Shown here one piece after another: positions 1-7,890 of a DNA stretch of 19,803 nt. Under the pieces are notes generated by a model. The model was not told the origin of the DNA and ran no database searches. It worked only from the letters and a program-made list of their open reading frames with translations. The stretch is taken from NCBI GenBank assembly GCA_047630175.1, contig JBLHVI010000054.1, positions 1 to 19,803 on the forward strand, in the 5' to 3' direction. The stretch is from UBA4582 sp047630175. GTDB lineage: Bacteria; Pseudomonadota; Gammaproteobacteria; Pseudomonadales; Azotimanducaceae. The position numbers and the translations under genes are program-made. Position 1 is the stretch's first letter. The number at the start of each line of letters is the position of its first letter.

Positions 1-61
1 GGGTCTGGGCTATCTCCCCCTTAATCCAGTCAAGTGCTACATAATCCTGAGTCGCGCTCAT
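1..61 (-). CDS. chpA: ChpA, N-terminal fragment (Pil-Chp hybrid histidine kinase)
   Basis: Only the first 20 codons are in the window; the gene runs off the left edge. The ATG is at 61-59, with an AGGAAG ribosome-binding site a few bases upstream on the minus strand. The visible residues begin MSATQDYVALDWIKGEIAQ, which closely resembles the start of Pseudomonas ChpA as I remember it. ChpA is the very large CheA-like kinase, with several phosphotransfer domains, that phosphorylates PilG and PilH in type IV pilus chemosensing. It follows pilJ by 60 bp on the same strand, the expected operon position. Identification rests on a short match plus context, so it is likely but not proven. Confidence 0.8.
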   Translation of the reverse strand, partial: MSATQDYVALDWIKGEIAQT

Positions 62-121
62 CGTCTTCCTACTTCAGCTAACTGTAAACAGCATTTCCTG
101 TCGATTTGGCATCTGGTGATG

Positions 122-2149
122 TTATCTACTCGGTAGTTTGAAACCCGTCACCGAGGAGCGCAAATCATTCGTCATATCAGCCAGATTACCAACAGCGGTA
201 GCCGTTGACTTGGTACCCTCGGTAGTTTGAGAAGTAATCTCTTCAATACTCTTCATGGTGTTGGAAATCTTGCCAGCAGAAGCTGCCTGTTGGCGGGCCG
301 CGTCAGAGATATTTTCAATAATTTCTGCCAGCGTCTTCGACACGCCTTCAATTTCACCCAGCGAAACACCCGCGTCTTGCGCATGGCGGGTTCCCTGAAC
401 CACTTCTGCTGTGGTTTGCTCCATCGAAGAAACTGCTTCATTGGTGTCGCTCTGAATAGTTTTTACGAGGGCGGAAATCTGCTTGGCAGCAGCACCAGAG
501 CGCTCTGCTAGGCGCTGAACTTCGTCGGCCACGACCGCAAAGCCTTTACCAGCGTCGCCTGCCATAGAAGCTTGAATGGCTGCGTTCAGCGAGAGAATAT
601 TCGTCTGGTCGGCAATATCGTTAATCAAAGAAACAATATCGCCAATTTCCTGTGAGCTCTCTCCCAGACGTTTGATACGCTTGGCAGTCTCCTGGATTTG
701 GCCGCGGATCTTGTCCATACCGCCGATAGTATTCTGCACCACGATCGCGCCCTTGCTCGCAATATCCACCGATCGCTCTGCAACAGATGAAGATTCAGCC
801 GCATTGTAAGAAACCTGATCAATAGATACTGCCATCTCGTTGACGGCCTCTGATACGTCGGCAATTTCTTTCGCTTGGCGCTGCGAAGCTTCTGATAACT
901 GACTGACAGAATTACGGGTCTGATCGGCTGCTGTAGCCACCTCTGCAGAGGTCTCGTTAATCCGCGAAACCATGGTCCGCATTGTGTCGATTGAAAAGTT
1001 AATCGAGTCGGCGATAGCGCCGGTAAAATTCTCAGTGACGGTTGCCTGGACGCGCAAATCACCATCAGCCAAATCTGCTAGCTCGTCTAAAAGCTGCAGA
1101 ATTGCGGCTTGGTTTTGTTCGTTCTGACTGGCGGTTTCATTGACGCTATCCCTTGCCTGACGCGCTAACGTGAGACCCAACACCAGCATCACAAAGAACG
1201 CAGCAAGAGCGAGACCCAGCCCAATCATCGGCGACACAATACCGGTGCCCTTATTATCTTCATAGGCATCCACCAAAGAATCCAGCAATGCAGCAAACTC
1301 AGCACTACTGAGGCTCAACGCGAGTGCTGACTGTTTCACGCTTGCAACATTCTTCGCCTGCGCAAAAATTTCATTACTGCGAGTGGCGACCGAACGGTAC
1401 AACTCTTCAATTTTGGCCAGACTGGCGCGGACATCCGAGTTGGTTGCGGCTTTTATCTGCAGCTCTCTGTCACCACTCGTCAAACCAGCAAGCACTCGCT
1501 GGAATGTCTCTTGGTCATTGGCAAAATTATCCACTAGGTTTTGCGTTCCACCTGCCTGCAGAACGCTTTCCAAACTACGCGACATGCGCTCAGTCAGCTG
1601 ACTCTGGCGCTGTGCCAAGACAACTTCACTAGCAGGTGCTGAAGACAGCAGCATAGCCGCCACAACCTTACGATTTTCCTGCTCAATTGCCGTCAGAGTA
1701 ATGGTCAGATCACTGGCAATATCGCGCATTGAGACCAAGACATCGCGATTTCCGAGGATATTATTGACATCAGCGCGAGACCCGTTCCAAAGCGTTGTCA
1801 CCTTGCTAATCAGCGGCTGAAGCGAGGCGGGCGAGGCCGGCAAGCCCAGTACTGGATTGCCATTTTTCAGCTCACTGAGGCTGGCGTCGAACGCGCCACG
1901 ATCCTGTGTCAGCAAAGGAAACATGGCCAACTGGCCCATGGCGGCCTGATTACCGTGGTTCACAATTTGTTGGGTAAGCACCTTCAATTGATTCGCGTCG
2001 TGCAAGTAACTCGCGGTTCTCGTCACATCCACATTGACAAGGTAATAGTTACCGACGTATCCGCCTAGCAGTAACACCAGCGCTACCACCATTAACGCGA
2101 TTTTTGAACGCTTGCTCGGATTGCCCACCGTACCGGATTTGTCCACCAT
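122..2149 (-). CDS. pilJ: PilJ, type IV pilus methyl-accepting chemoreceptor
   Basis: Inner-membrane chemoreceptor of the Pil-Chp system; in the family it senses pilus and surface engagement and controls ChpA through the PilI adaptor. At 675 aa it is close to the Pseudomonas protein (about 680). A first membrane segment lies near residues 16-38, a periplasmic PilJ-type sensor follows to about 305, a second membrane segment is near 308-331, and then comes HAMP and a long coiled-coil signalling domain. The conserved hairpin tip is near residues 515-550, with NILSLNAAIQASMAGDAG and then ADEVQRLAERS; the ASMAGDAG variant is typical of PilJ rather than of flagellar MCPs. The ATG overlaps the pilI stop by one base (TAATG), so translation is probably coupled; GGAAGAG is the ribosome-binding site. 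No pilK methyltransferase gene follows. Confidence 0.97.
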   Translation of the reverse strand: MVDKSGTVGNPSKRSKIALMVVALVLLLGGYVGNYYLVNVDVTRTASYLHDANQLKVLTQQIVNHGNQAAMGQLAMFPLLTQDRGAFDASLSELKNGNPVLGLPASPASLQPLISKVTTLWNGSRADVNNILGNRDVLVSMRDIASDLTITLTAIEQENRKVVAAMLLSSAPASEVVLAQRQSQLTERMSRSLESVLQAGGTQNLVDNFANDQETFQRVLAGLTSGDRELQIKAATNSDVRASLAKIEELYRSVATRSNEIFAQAKNVASVKQSALALSLSSAEFAALLDSLVDAYEDNKGTGIVSPMIGLGLALAAFFVMLVLGLTLARQARDSVNETASQNEQNQAAILQLLDELADLADGDLRVQATVTENFTGAIADSINFSIDTMRTMVSRINETSAEVATAADQTRNSVSQLSEASQRQAKEIADVSEAVNEMAVSIDQVSYNAAESSSVAERSVDIASKGAIVVQNTIGGMDKIRGQIQETAKRIKRLGESSQEIGDIVSLINDIADQTNILSLNAAIQASMAGDAGKGFAVVADEVQRLAERSGAAAKQISALVKTIQSDTNEAVSSMEQTTAEVVQGTRHAQDAGVSLGEIEGVSKTLAEIIENISDAARQQAASAGKISNTMKSIEEITSQTTEGTKSTATAVGNLADMTNDLRSSVTGFKLPSR

Positions 2150-2721
2150 TACTCTTCCTTGCTATCTATCGGCCTCATCGAGCTCGAGTCAGCCAGCTTC
2201 TCGAGGCCAGGATCTGCGGCCAGTGTTTTCAGACTCATTACCGGCCAAACAGCACCGGCGACGCGATAACACCCCTTAACGAAGGGTTGAAACATCACAT
2301 CTATCTCTTCAATGTTCTCATCAAAGGCATCGCTCGGAAAATGCTGCATTCCTAGCGACTCTTCAATCAAAAAACCAAAATATTGCTCATCATCTTCGAC
2401 TGCCAGCACTCTGCGCTGTGTTTTCGGCAAGCCCGAATTTGCGCCAAAGAATATCGCCAGATCGAGTAACGCCATGAGTCGACCACGGACGTTAGCCACA
2501 CCGATCACAAATGATTTCACACCCGGCAATCTTGTGGCCTGAGGCAGACGCATAAGTTCTGCAACCTCGCTCATCGGCGCTACAAACCGCTGACCGAGCA
2601 AACTGAAACCAAGGCCGTTCCAATGCGTTTGGGCATTTTCCTTCGCGGGCAATTCAACCGCCATCTCTTGGCTGCGCTGAGCCAATGCCATGAGCATCGC
2701 ATACGCTTTTACGTCGCTCAT
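2149..2721 (-). CDS. pilI: PilI, CheW-like adaptor of the Pil-Chp system
   Basis: Cytoplasmic CheW-domain protein that couples the PilJ receptor to the ChpA kinase. It has 190 aa, slightly longer than Pseudomonas PilI. The CheW fold covers roughly residues 30-170, recognisable from GLGFSLLGQRFVAPMSEVAE, the central VIGVANVRGRLMALLDLAIFF and the late FQPFVKGCYR segment. Its ATG overlaps the pilH stop by four bases (ATGA) and its stop overlaps the pilJ start by one base, so it is translationally coupled on both sides. A CheW domain alone cannot tell PilI from other adaptors; placement between pilH and pilJ decides the name. Confidence 0.95.
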   Translation of the reverse strand: MSDVKAYAMLMALAQRSQEMAVELPAKENAQTHWNGLGFSLLGQRFVAPMSEVAELMRLPQATRLPGVKSFVIGVANVRGRLMALLDLAIFFGANSGLPKTQRRVLAVEDDEQYFGFLIEESLGMQHFPSDAFDENIEEIDVMFQPFVKGCYRVAGAVWPVMSLKTLAADPGLEKLADSSSMRPIDSKEE

Positions 2722-3083
2722 TGAGTAATCAAACTCTTCATAACTGACAATAGCGCATCAACATCTACGGGTTTAGTCAGGTAACCGCTGGCGCCTTGTC
2801 GCTGGCCCCAGACCTTGTCAGTTTCTTGATCTTTGCTACTGACAATAATAACCGGAATGTGACTCGTTGTAGCGCCACGGCATATTTGCCGAGTTGCCTG
2901 AAAGCCGTTCATGTCCGGCATAACAATATCCATCAGGACCACGTCCGGCTGCTCTGCCGTCGCCATGGCTACGCCATCGCGACCATTTTCAGCAGTAATG
3001 ACCTTGTAGCCGAGACTCTCCAGCAGATCTTTGAAATGAAAGATCTCCGTCGGGGAGTCATCTACTACTAATACTTTTGTCAT
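2718..3083 (-). CDS. pilH: PilH, CheY-like response regulator
   Basis: Single-domain receiver of 121 aa in the type IV pilus chemosensory pathway. The acidic pocket is D8-D9, the phospho-acceptor is D52 in VVLMDIVMPDMNG, the switch hydroxyl is S82 or S83 in VIIVSSKD, and the conserved lysine is K104 in YLTKP. There is no output domain, so it acts by protein contact or as a phosphate sink. In Pseudomonas, PilH is tied to pilus retraction through PilT and antagonises PilG. It starts 26 bp after the pilG stop and overlaps pilI by four bases. The second of two adjacent receivers in this gene order is PilH; sequence alone would only say CheY-like. Confidence 0.95.
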   Translation of the reverse strand: MTKVLVVDDSPTEIFHFKDLLESLGYKVITAENGRDGVAMATAEQPDVVLMDIVMPDMNGFQATRQICRGATTSHIPVIIVSSKDQETDKVWGQRQGASGYLTKPVDVDALLSVMKSLITQ

Positions 3084-3109
3084 GTCTCTATGTTCTCCAG
3101 GCCATGAGA

Positions 3110-3499
3110 TTAATCCGCCGCCTTGACGTGATCACGAATCGCACTCAACAGCTCATCCTTACTGAATGGCTTGGTCAAATACTGATCTGAACCAACAATC
3201 CGCCCTTTAGCCCGGTCAAACAATCCATCCTTACTCGAAAGCATAATAACCGGCGTCGTCTTGAATGCCTTATTGTTCTTGATAAGCGCACAAGTCTGGT
3301 AACCATCAAGCCTTGGCATCATGATATCGACAAAAATAATCGCTGGCTGAGTATCGGCAATTTTAGCGAGCGCATCAAAACCATCAGTCGCCGTGGTGAC
3401 ATCGCAACCCGCTTTTGCAAGGAGTGTTTCTGCTGTTCGGCGGATTGTCTTGCTGTCATCGATAACCATGACCCTGACGCCCTCAAAATTATCTTCCAT
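3110..3499 (-). CDS. pilG: PilG, CheY-like response regulator
   Basis: First gene of the Pil-Chp operon: a 129-aa single-domain receiver. D14-D15 form the acidic pocket, D58 in IIFVDIMMPRLDG is the phosphorylation site, SSKDG carries the switch serine, and YLTKPFSKDEL carries the conserved lysine. In Pseudomonas, PilG promotes pilus extension, works with PilB/FimX and feeds the cAMP pathway. The start is the ATG at 3499-3497, behind a modest AGGA. The divergent gshB gene lies 311 bp away, so the operon promoter should fall in that gap. I could not pick a convincing -35/-10 pair for pilG there. Confidence 0.95.
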   Translation of the reverse strand: MEDNFEGVRVMVIDDSKTIRRTAETLLAKAGCDVTTATDGFDALAKIADTQPAIIFVDIMMPRLDGYQTCALIKNNKAFKTTPVIMLSSKDGLFDRAKGRIVGSDQYLTKPFSKDELLSAIRDHVKAAD

Positions 3500-3625
3500 A
3501 CGTCCTACCTATCATCAGATAACCAGCCAAAAATCCGAATTAGCGTTTCCGGCCGGTAGCTTACACTTTTTTTTTAACACAGTCGTTAGAGTCCAACTAT
3601 AAGTACCAGACAAGTAAAGGATTTT

Positions 3626-3649
3626 TACCACATAAGTGGTACAAGTGGT
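3626..3649. repeat. GTGGT/ACCAC repeat cluster upstream of gshB
   Basis: TACCAC-ATAA-GTGGTA is a perfect inverted repeat (3626-3641). The right arm is also part of a near-perfect 9-bp tandem repeat, ATAAGTGGT followed by ACAAGTGGT (3632-3649). Two half-sites nine bases apart plus an inverted third could be a protein-binding site between the two divergent operons. It has no T-run to make it a terminator. Function is inferred from position only. Confidence 0.4.
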
Positions 3650-3797
3650 TTACAATCGTGGGTTCTGGCCATCACTGTGACGCACCATGGTAGAAAAACC
3701 AGTCCTGAATTGCGCCTTTCGATTATCACAGCTGCTGGGATACCGGGAATACTTGATCGAGACGTGCTGACCCAAACAGACCAGCTGTATCCACTGC

Positions 3798-3802
3798 AGG
3801 AG
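3798..3802 (+). promoter_or_regulatory. Ribosome-binding site that fixes the gshB UUG start
   Basis: AGGAG, eight bases before the TTG at 3811. No in-frame ATG lies near the family-typical N-terminus except the internal Met nine codons in, inside the conserved GVIMD strand, so this site supports UUG initiation. Confidence 0.75.
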
Positions 3803-3810
3803 CCGCCATT

Positions 3811-4770
3811 TTGAGTTTTAAACTGGGCGTTATTATGGACGCCATAGATACCATCAACCCAAAAAAAGACAGCACGCTGGCCATGATGCTCGCAGCGCAG
3901 GCACGCGGCTGGACCGTTTACGTTATGCAGCAAGCCGATCTTCGGATTTCAGATGGTCAGGTATGGGGGAGTTTTGCAGAAGTGTCGTTGCAATACGATC
4001 TGACAAACTGGTATTCAACCATAGCAACGCATGACGGCCTACTCCATGAACTTGACGCCGTGTTGATGCGTAAGGATCCGCCCTTCGATATGGAGTACAT
4101 CTACACCACCTACATGCTTGAAATGGCAGAGGCTGCTGGTCTGCGGGTATTCAACCGGCCGGGCAGCATTCGCGATTGCAACGAAAAACTATTTGCCCTT
4201 CAATTTCCCCAGTGTTGCCCGCCCCATTTAGTCAGTCGAGACGCCAATCAACTGCGTGCTTTTTATTCAAAACACCAGGACGTTATTTTCAAACCTCTCG
4301 ATGGCATGGGCGGCGCATCTATCTTTCGTGTCAAGCCGGGCGACGGTAACCTAGGGGTTATTATTGAGACGCTCACACAGCAGGGCACGACCCAAACCAT
4401 GGCCCAGAAATTCATTCCCGAGATCAAACAGGGCGATAAGCGTATTTTACTCATCAACGGTGAGCCCATACCGTACGCCTTGGCCAGAATTCCCGCCGAA
4501 GGCGAGAACCGCGGCAATTTGGCTGCCGGCGGTGAGGGCGTCGCGCGCCCACTGACAGAGAGGGATCGCTGGATTTGCGCTCAGGTTGGGCCGGCACTGA
4601 AAGCTAGAGGTCTATACTTCGTCGGCATAGATGTCATCGGTGACTATCTGACTGAAATCAATGTCACCTGTCCTACCTGCATCCGCGAACTTGATAAAGC
4701 GTTTGATCTGGATATTGCCGGAGACTACATGACATTTATTGAGGCATTCTGCAGCGATGGCAGCAGCTAA
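3811..4770 (+). CDS. gshB: Glutathione synthetase
   Basis: ATP-grasp ligase joining gamma-glutamylcysteine and glycine to make glutathione in the cytoplasm. At 319 aa it is close to the E. coli enzyme (316). It starts SFKLGVIMDAIDTINPKKD, matching the family N-terminus; MRKDPPFDMEYIY, NCNEKL-like DCNEKLF, KPLDGMGGASIFRVK, LARIPAEGENRGNLAAGG and the C-terminal TEINVTCPTCIRE are hallmark blocks, including the glycine-rich ATP loop. The start is TTG, chosen because the alignment begins exactly there and AGGAG sits eight bases upstream. It is first in an operon with tonB, yqgE and ruvX; the tonB start lies inside its last codons. No missing catalytic motif was noticed. Confidence 0.98.
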   Translation: MSFKLGVIMDAIDTINPKKDSTLAMMLAAQARGWTVYVMQQADLRISDGQVWGSFAEVSLQYDLTNWYSTIATHDGLLHELDAVLMRKDPPFDMEYIYTTYMLEMAEAAGLRVFNRPGSIRDCNEKLFALQFPQCCPPHLVSRDANQLRAFYSKHQDVIFKPLDGMGGASIFRVKPGDGNLGVIIETLTQQGTTQTMAQKFIPEIKQGDKRILLINGEPIPYALARIPAEGENRGNLAAGGEGVARPLTERDRWICAQVGPALKARGLYFVGIDVIGDYLTEINVTCPTCIRELDKAFDLDIAGDYMTFIEAFCSDGSS

Positions 4771-5671
4771 CCAAGTCTACAAAACAGCGCCCGAGGCACC
4801 CGCAGCAGCGATTACCCCGGTTGACCGGCTCAGCTTTACGGTTTTCCTTGCGGGCGCGCTGCATGCCGCGCTATTGCTAGGGGTGACCTTTACGTTTGCC
4901 GACAAGGCCCCACCTCCACATACAATGGAGGTCACACTGGCCCAGCATATGAGCCAAAGTAAACCCGAAAAAGCAGATTTCATGGCGCAGTTCAATCAGG
5001 CCGGCAGCGGCACGCTGGAAAAAAAGGCGCTGCTGACCTCGCCGACCGAGGCTGAGTTCCATGACACGGTGATTCGTGAGACTACGCCGCAAGCGCAAAG
5101 CCCCAGCGCACCCGCCATCAAACAGACTCAGCAAGCGGTCATAACCACTACTGCCAAGTCTGACAAAAAAGCCGCGACCGAGGACCCAAGCTCAGAGACC
5201 GAGAAGACAATCAGCCAGAATCCAACTAAAAAGACGCTTCTGCAACGCAGCCTGGAAATCGCGAGTTTGGAGGCACGACTGGATAATCAACGACAAGTCT
5301 ACGCCAAGCGACCCCGCGTTAAGCGCCTCACCAGCATGTCGACGGCCGCAAGTGCTGATGCGTATTACTTAAACTCTTGGCGGCGTAAAGTCGAAAAATT
5401 TGGCAACCTTAACCTTCCAACCGAAGCCAGAAGCGGCAAACTCTATGGCAGCTTACGGCTACTGGCTGCCATCCGCCCTGATGGCAGCCTCAAAGAGGTC
5501 ATATTGCTCGAGTCATCCGGACACACAGTGCTCGATGATGCAGCCATCAATATAGTGCGCCTGGCTGCCCCCTACGCGCCTTTTCCTGACGAGCTGCGGC
5601 AGAGCACCGACGTACTTGAAATCATCCGCACCTGGCAGTTCCGCAAGAATCGCTCTTTGAGGAGCTATTGA
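4757..5671 (+). CDS. TonB family protein, TonB3 type
   Basis: Energy-transducer-like protein of 304 aa. From the ATG at 4757: a short cytoplasmic part, one membrane anchor at about residues 25-48 (LSFTVFLAGALHAALLLGV), a long polar, charged linker rich in K, E, T and Q, then a conserved segment (IASLEARLDNQ... YYLNSWRRKVEKFGNL) and a C-terminal TonB domain at about 205-300 with YGSLRLLAAIRPDGSL and APYAPFPDEL. The YYLxxWRRKVExxGNLN block is characteristic of the gshB-linked TonB3 group; in P. aeruginosa TonB3 is needed for normal twitching and pilus assembly. An upstream in-frame TTG (4739) is possible, but ATG 4757 is the simpler choice; it overlaps gshB by 14 bp. No exbB/exbD is nearby. Confidence 0.88.
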   Translation: MAAANQVYKTAPEAPAAAITPVDRLSFTVFLAGALHAALLLGVTFTFADKAPPPHTMEVTLAQHMSQSKPEKADFMAQFNQAGSGTLEKKALLTSPTEAEFHDTVIRETTPQAQSPSAPAIKQTQQAVITTTAKSDKKAATEDPSSETEKTISQNPTKKTLLQRSLEIASLEARLDNQRQVYAKRPRVKRLTSMSTAASADAYYLNSWRRKVEKFGNLNLPTEARSGKLYGSLRLLAAIRPDGSLKEVILLESSGHTVLDDAAINIVRLAAPYAPFPDELRQSTDVLEIIRTWQFRKNRSLRSY

Positions 5672-5672
5672 T

Positions 5673-6251
5673 ATGACGGCTTTTGTCAATACTTCTGGAG
5701 ATTCGGCGTTTGAAAACTTCAAAAACCAGCTTTTAGTGGCTATTCCTAGTGCTTTTCATCAAGACGATTATTTTGACCAGTCTGTTTCTCTGATTATAGA
5801 TCACAGCCCACAAGGCGCTTTTGGTCTGATGATTAATCGACCGCTCACCCGCCCAATATCTGAACTACTCGTTGATGTGCCAAAGAAATTGCATTGCCCG
5901 GTATTTGACGGCGGGCCAGTAGAACGCGACCGCTTGTTTTTCCTGCATTCCGGCGAGCGTCAGTACCCCGGTACACGCGCGCTAAATAATGACATTCACC
6001 TCACTGCATGCGATGAATTAATCGACGACCTAATCAAGGGCTTCTCACCGACTCATATCAATGCTTATCTTGGCTATGCCGGCTGGGGAGCGGCCCAGTT
6101 AGAGACAGAGATAGCCGAATCTATCTGGCTGTTAACGCCCTGCAGCACTTCCATCGTGTTCTCAACACCGGTCGCTAATCGCCGCACCGAGGCTGCTAAG
6201 TTGCTGGGTATTGATCTGCATCTTACCAATTGGTCTGCCGGCCATGATTGA
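5673..6251 (+). CDS. yqgE: YqgE/AlgH family protein (UPF0301)
   Basis: Small cytoplasmic protein of 192 aa with no established biochemical activity. Recognisable blocks are QSVSLIIDHSPQGAFGLMINRPL near the N-terminus, VFDGGPVERDRLFFLHS in the middle, and AYLGYAGWGAAQLETEI; the GGPV and GYAGWGxxQLE motifs define the family. The Pseudomonas homologue was named AlgH after an alginate phenotype. It begins one base after the tonB stop with GGAG upstream, and its last codons overlap the ruvX start by eight bases. The gshB-yqgE-yqgF order is widespread in gammaproteobacteria. Confidence 0.95.
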   Translation: MTAFVNTSGDSAFENFKNQLLVAIPSAFHQDDYFDQSVSLIIDHSPQGAFGLMINRPLTRPISELLVDVPKKLHCPVFDGGPVERDRLFFLHSGERQYPGTRALNNDIHLTACDELIDDLIKGFSPTHINAYLGYAGWGAAQLETEIAESIWLLTPCSTSIVFSTPVANRRTEAAKLLGIDLHLTNWSAGHD

Positions 6252-6669
6252 GCCTGCACTGATCGTCATGGGGTTTGATTTTGGCACGAAGAAGATTGGC
6301 GTGGCGGTGGGGCAGGGCTTGACCCGGTCAGCAACGCCTATTGGGATTATTTCGGCCCGCGACGGCATTCCAGTCTGGGCTGACATTGAGGCGCTGATCA
6401 AACACTGGCAACCAAGGCTGTTGGTCGTGGGCTTGCCCCTCAATATGGATGACTCGATGGGACCTATCGCGCTCAGGGCAGAAAAATTTGCCCGGCGTTT
6501 GACGGGCCGTTTCAATTTACCGCACCAAACCATCGATGAACGTCTCTCGAGTTACGAGGCGCGGCTGAGGAGCGACCACCGCGGCAATATCGATGCGATT
6601 GCAGCGCAACTAATTCTTGAAACGTATTTTCGGAGCCTACCCCCTACCAACTTCACCCCGAAGCAATGA
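6244..6669 (+). CDS. ruvX: RuvX/YqgF, Holliday-junction resolvase-like nuclease
   Basis: RNase H-fold protein of 141 aa, known in E. coli for 5'-end processing of pre-16S rRNA and as a putative Holliday-junction resolvase. The conserved acidic residues are visible: D in GFDFGTKKIGVAVG, the VVGLPLNMD loop, E in DERLSSYEA, and D in NIDAIAAQLILETYF. The ATG at 6244 gives the usual length; it overlaps yqgE by eight bases, indicating coupling. A longer in-frame reading from a TTG at 6211 adds residues the family lacks. The ribosome-binding site is weak. It is the last gene of the operon and converges on pilU with a 22-bp gap. Confidence 0.95.
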   Translation: MIEPALIVMGFDFGTKKIGVAVGQGLTRSATPIGIISARDGIPVWADIEALIKHWQPRLLVVGLPLNMDDSMGPIALRAEKFARRLTGRFNLPHQTIDERLSSYEARLRSDHRGNIDAIAAQLILETYFRSLPPTNFTPKQ

Positions 6670-6691
6670 GCCCTGGAAGTAGGGCAGTCCA

Positions 6692-7831
6692 TTAACGCCG
6701 CCGGCCGGAGTCCTCGATATTTGCTTCCAGCGATAAGCCCTGCGCTGCCGTGCCTATTGCCGGACCGTCGCCCGCCAGCTTGATCATCAAACGTAGATCA
6801 TTGGCAGAATCTGCAGATGCCAATGCTGATTCGTAGCTGATATCACCCGCGCTGTAGAGCAGGAAGAGCGCCTGATCAAAAGTTTGCATCCCTTGCTCAC
6901 CAGACTTCGACATCAACTCTTTGAGCATATGAACTTCCCCTTTACGAATCATATCGGACACAAGCGGCGTGTTGATCAGTACCTCGATCACGGCACGACG
7001 GCCTGTGCCATCTACCGTTGGCAGCAGTTGCTGGGCAACCATGCCACGCAAATTCAATGACAGATCCATCCATACCTGACGATGCCGGTCGGCAGGGAAA
7101 AAGTTAATAATACGATCCAGCGCTTGGTTGGCGTTATTCGCATGGAGCGTCGCTAAACACAGATGCCCGGTCTCAGCAAATGCCAGCGCATAATCCATGG
7201 TTTCACGCGTTCTGACCTCGCCAATCATAATGACATCCGGCGCCTGCCGCAGTGTATTCTTCAATGCGATATCAAAACTCGGCGTGTCGACACCCACCTC
7301 ACGTTGGGTCACCATGCAACCTTGGTGTTCATGAATGAATTCAATAGGGTCTTCGATGGTAATGATGTGGCCCTTACTATTGGCATTGCGATACCCGATC
7401 ATCGACGCCAATGAGGTCGATTTACCTGTGCCCGTCGCGCCGACAAAGATAATCAGGCCACGCTTGGTCATAGACAACTGCTTGATGATGTCTGGCAGTT
7501 TTAGATCGTCAACGCTGGGGATAAGGGTTTCGATGCGCCGCAGTACCATCCCTGCAAAATTGCGTTGATAAAATGCGCTGACACGGAATCGACCCGCTAC
7601 AGGCGAATGAATCGCAAAGTTACATTCTCGCTCTGCCTCAAATTCTTGCACCTGGGCCTCAGACATAGTGCTGTGAACCATGTCTCTTGCCTGCTCTGGG
7701 GTCAGCGGCGTTTTCGACATGGGCATCATCTTGCCCCTAACCTTAATGGAGGGAGGCAAGCTTGCCGTAATAAACAAATCAGAGGCGCCCTGATCCACGA
7801 CGACCTTCAATAGCTTGTCAAAATCAATCAT
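6692..7831 (-). CDS. pilU: PilU, type IV pilus retraction ATPase
   Basis: Secretion-superfamily hexameric ATPase that assists PilT in depolymerising the pilus. At 379 aa it matches Pseudomonas PilU in length. It shows the N-terminal QGASDLFITASLPPSIKVRG motif of the retraction group, the Walker A GATGTGKS at about residue 131, the Asp-box/Walker B region VIMIGEVRTRETM and the His-box ETGHLCLATLHANNANQA. Against PilT it has CNFAIHSPVAGRFRVSAFYQ, lacks a clean AIRNLIRE motif (TPLVSDMIRKGE instead) and has a longer C-terminal tail. It lies 59 bp downstream of pilT, same strand, so co-transcription is likely. Its own ribosome-binding site is weak. Confidence 0.95.
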   Translation of the reverse strand: MIDFDKLLKVVVDQGASDLFITASLPPSIKVRGKMMPMSKTPLTPEQARDMVHSTMSEAQVQEFEAERECNFAIHSPVAGRFRVSAFYQRNFAGMVLRRIETLIPSVDDLKLPDIIKQLSMTKRGLIIFVGATGTGKSTSLASMIGYRNANSKGHIITIEDPIEFIHEHQGCMVTQREVGVDTPSFDIALKNTLRQAPDVIMIGEVRTRETMDYALAFAETGHLCLATLHANNANQALDRIINFFPADRHRQVWMDLSLNLRGMVAQQLLPTVDGTGRRAVIEVLINTPLVSDMIRKGEVHMLKELMSKSGEQGMQTFDQALFLLYSAGDISYESALASADSANDLRLMIKLAGDGPAIGTAAQGLSLEANIEDSGRRR

Positions 7832-7890
7832 AGTGGACTCTGCTCACCCTACTTAAATTTACCCGTTTGTCTTTTCTTACCTAAACCCGA

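Larger units (their letters stand above)
3500..3810. other. Divergent intergenic region between pilG and gshB
   Basis: A 311-bp stretch with no supported gene. It must hold the promoters of the leftward pil-chp operon and the rightward gshB operon. Visible content: a T9 run (3567-3575), the 8-bp palindrome CCGGCCGG (3549-3556), and a cluster of GTGGT/ACCAC repeats (3626-3649, listed separately). An open frame of 27 codons at 3687-3770 has no ribosome-binding site and I do not call it a gene. Confidence 0.7.

Noticed and set aside
3687..3770. Small open frame of 27 codons (ATG GTA GAA...) upstream of gshB
   Set aside because: It has no Shine-Dalgarno sequence and no recognisable peptide, and it ends 40 bases before gshB; chance expectation is high.
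4739..4756. TTG start for the TonB-like protein, six codons before the ATG
   Set aside because: ATG 4757 gives a normal N-terminus; the TTG has no better ribosome-binding site and would lengthen the overlap with gshB.
6211..6243. Longer RuvX starting at TTG 6211
   Set aside because: The extra residues are the out-of-frame reading of the yqgE end and are not found in the family.
6670..6686. GCCCT-GGAAGT-AGGGC hairpin between ruvX and pilU as a shared terminator
   Set aside because: It is only five pairs and has no T-run on either strand.
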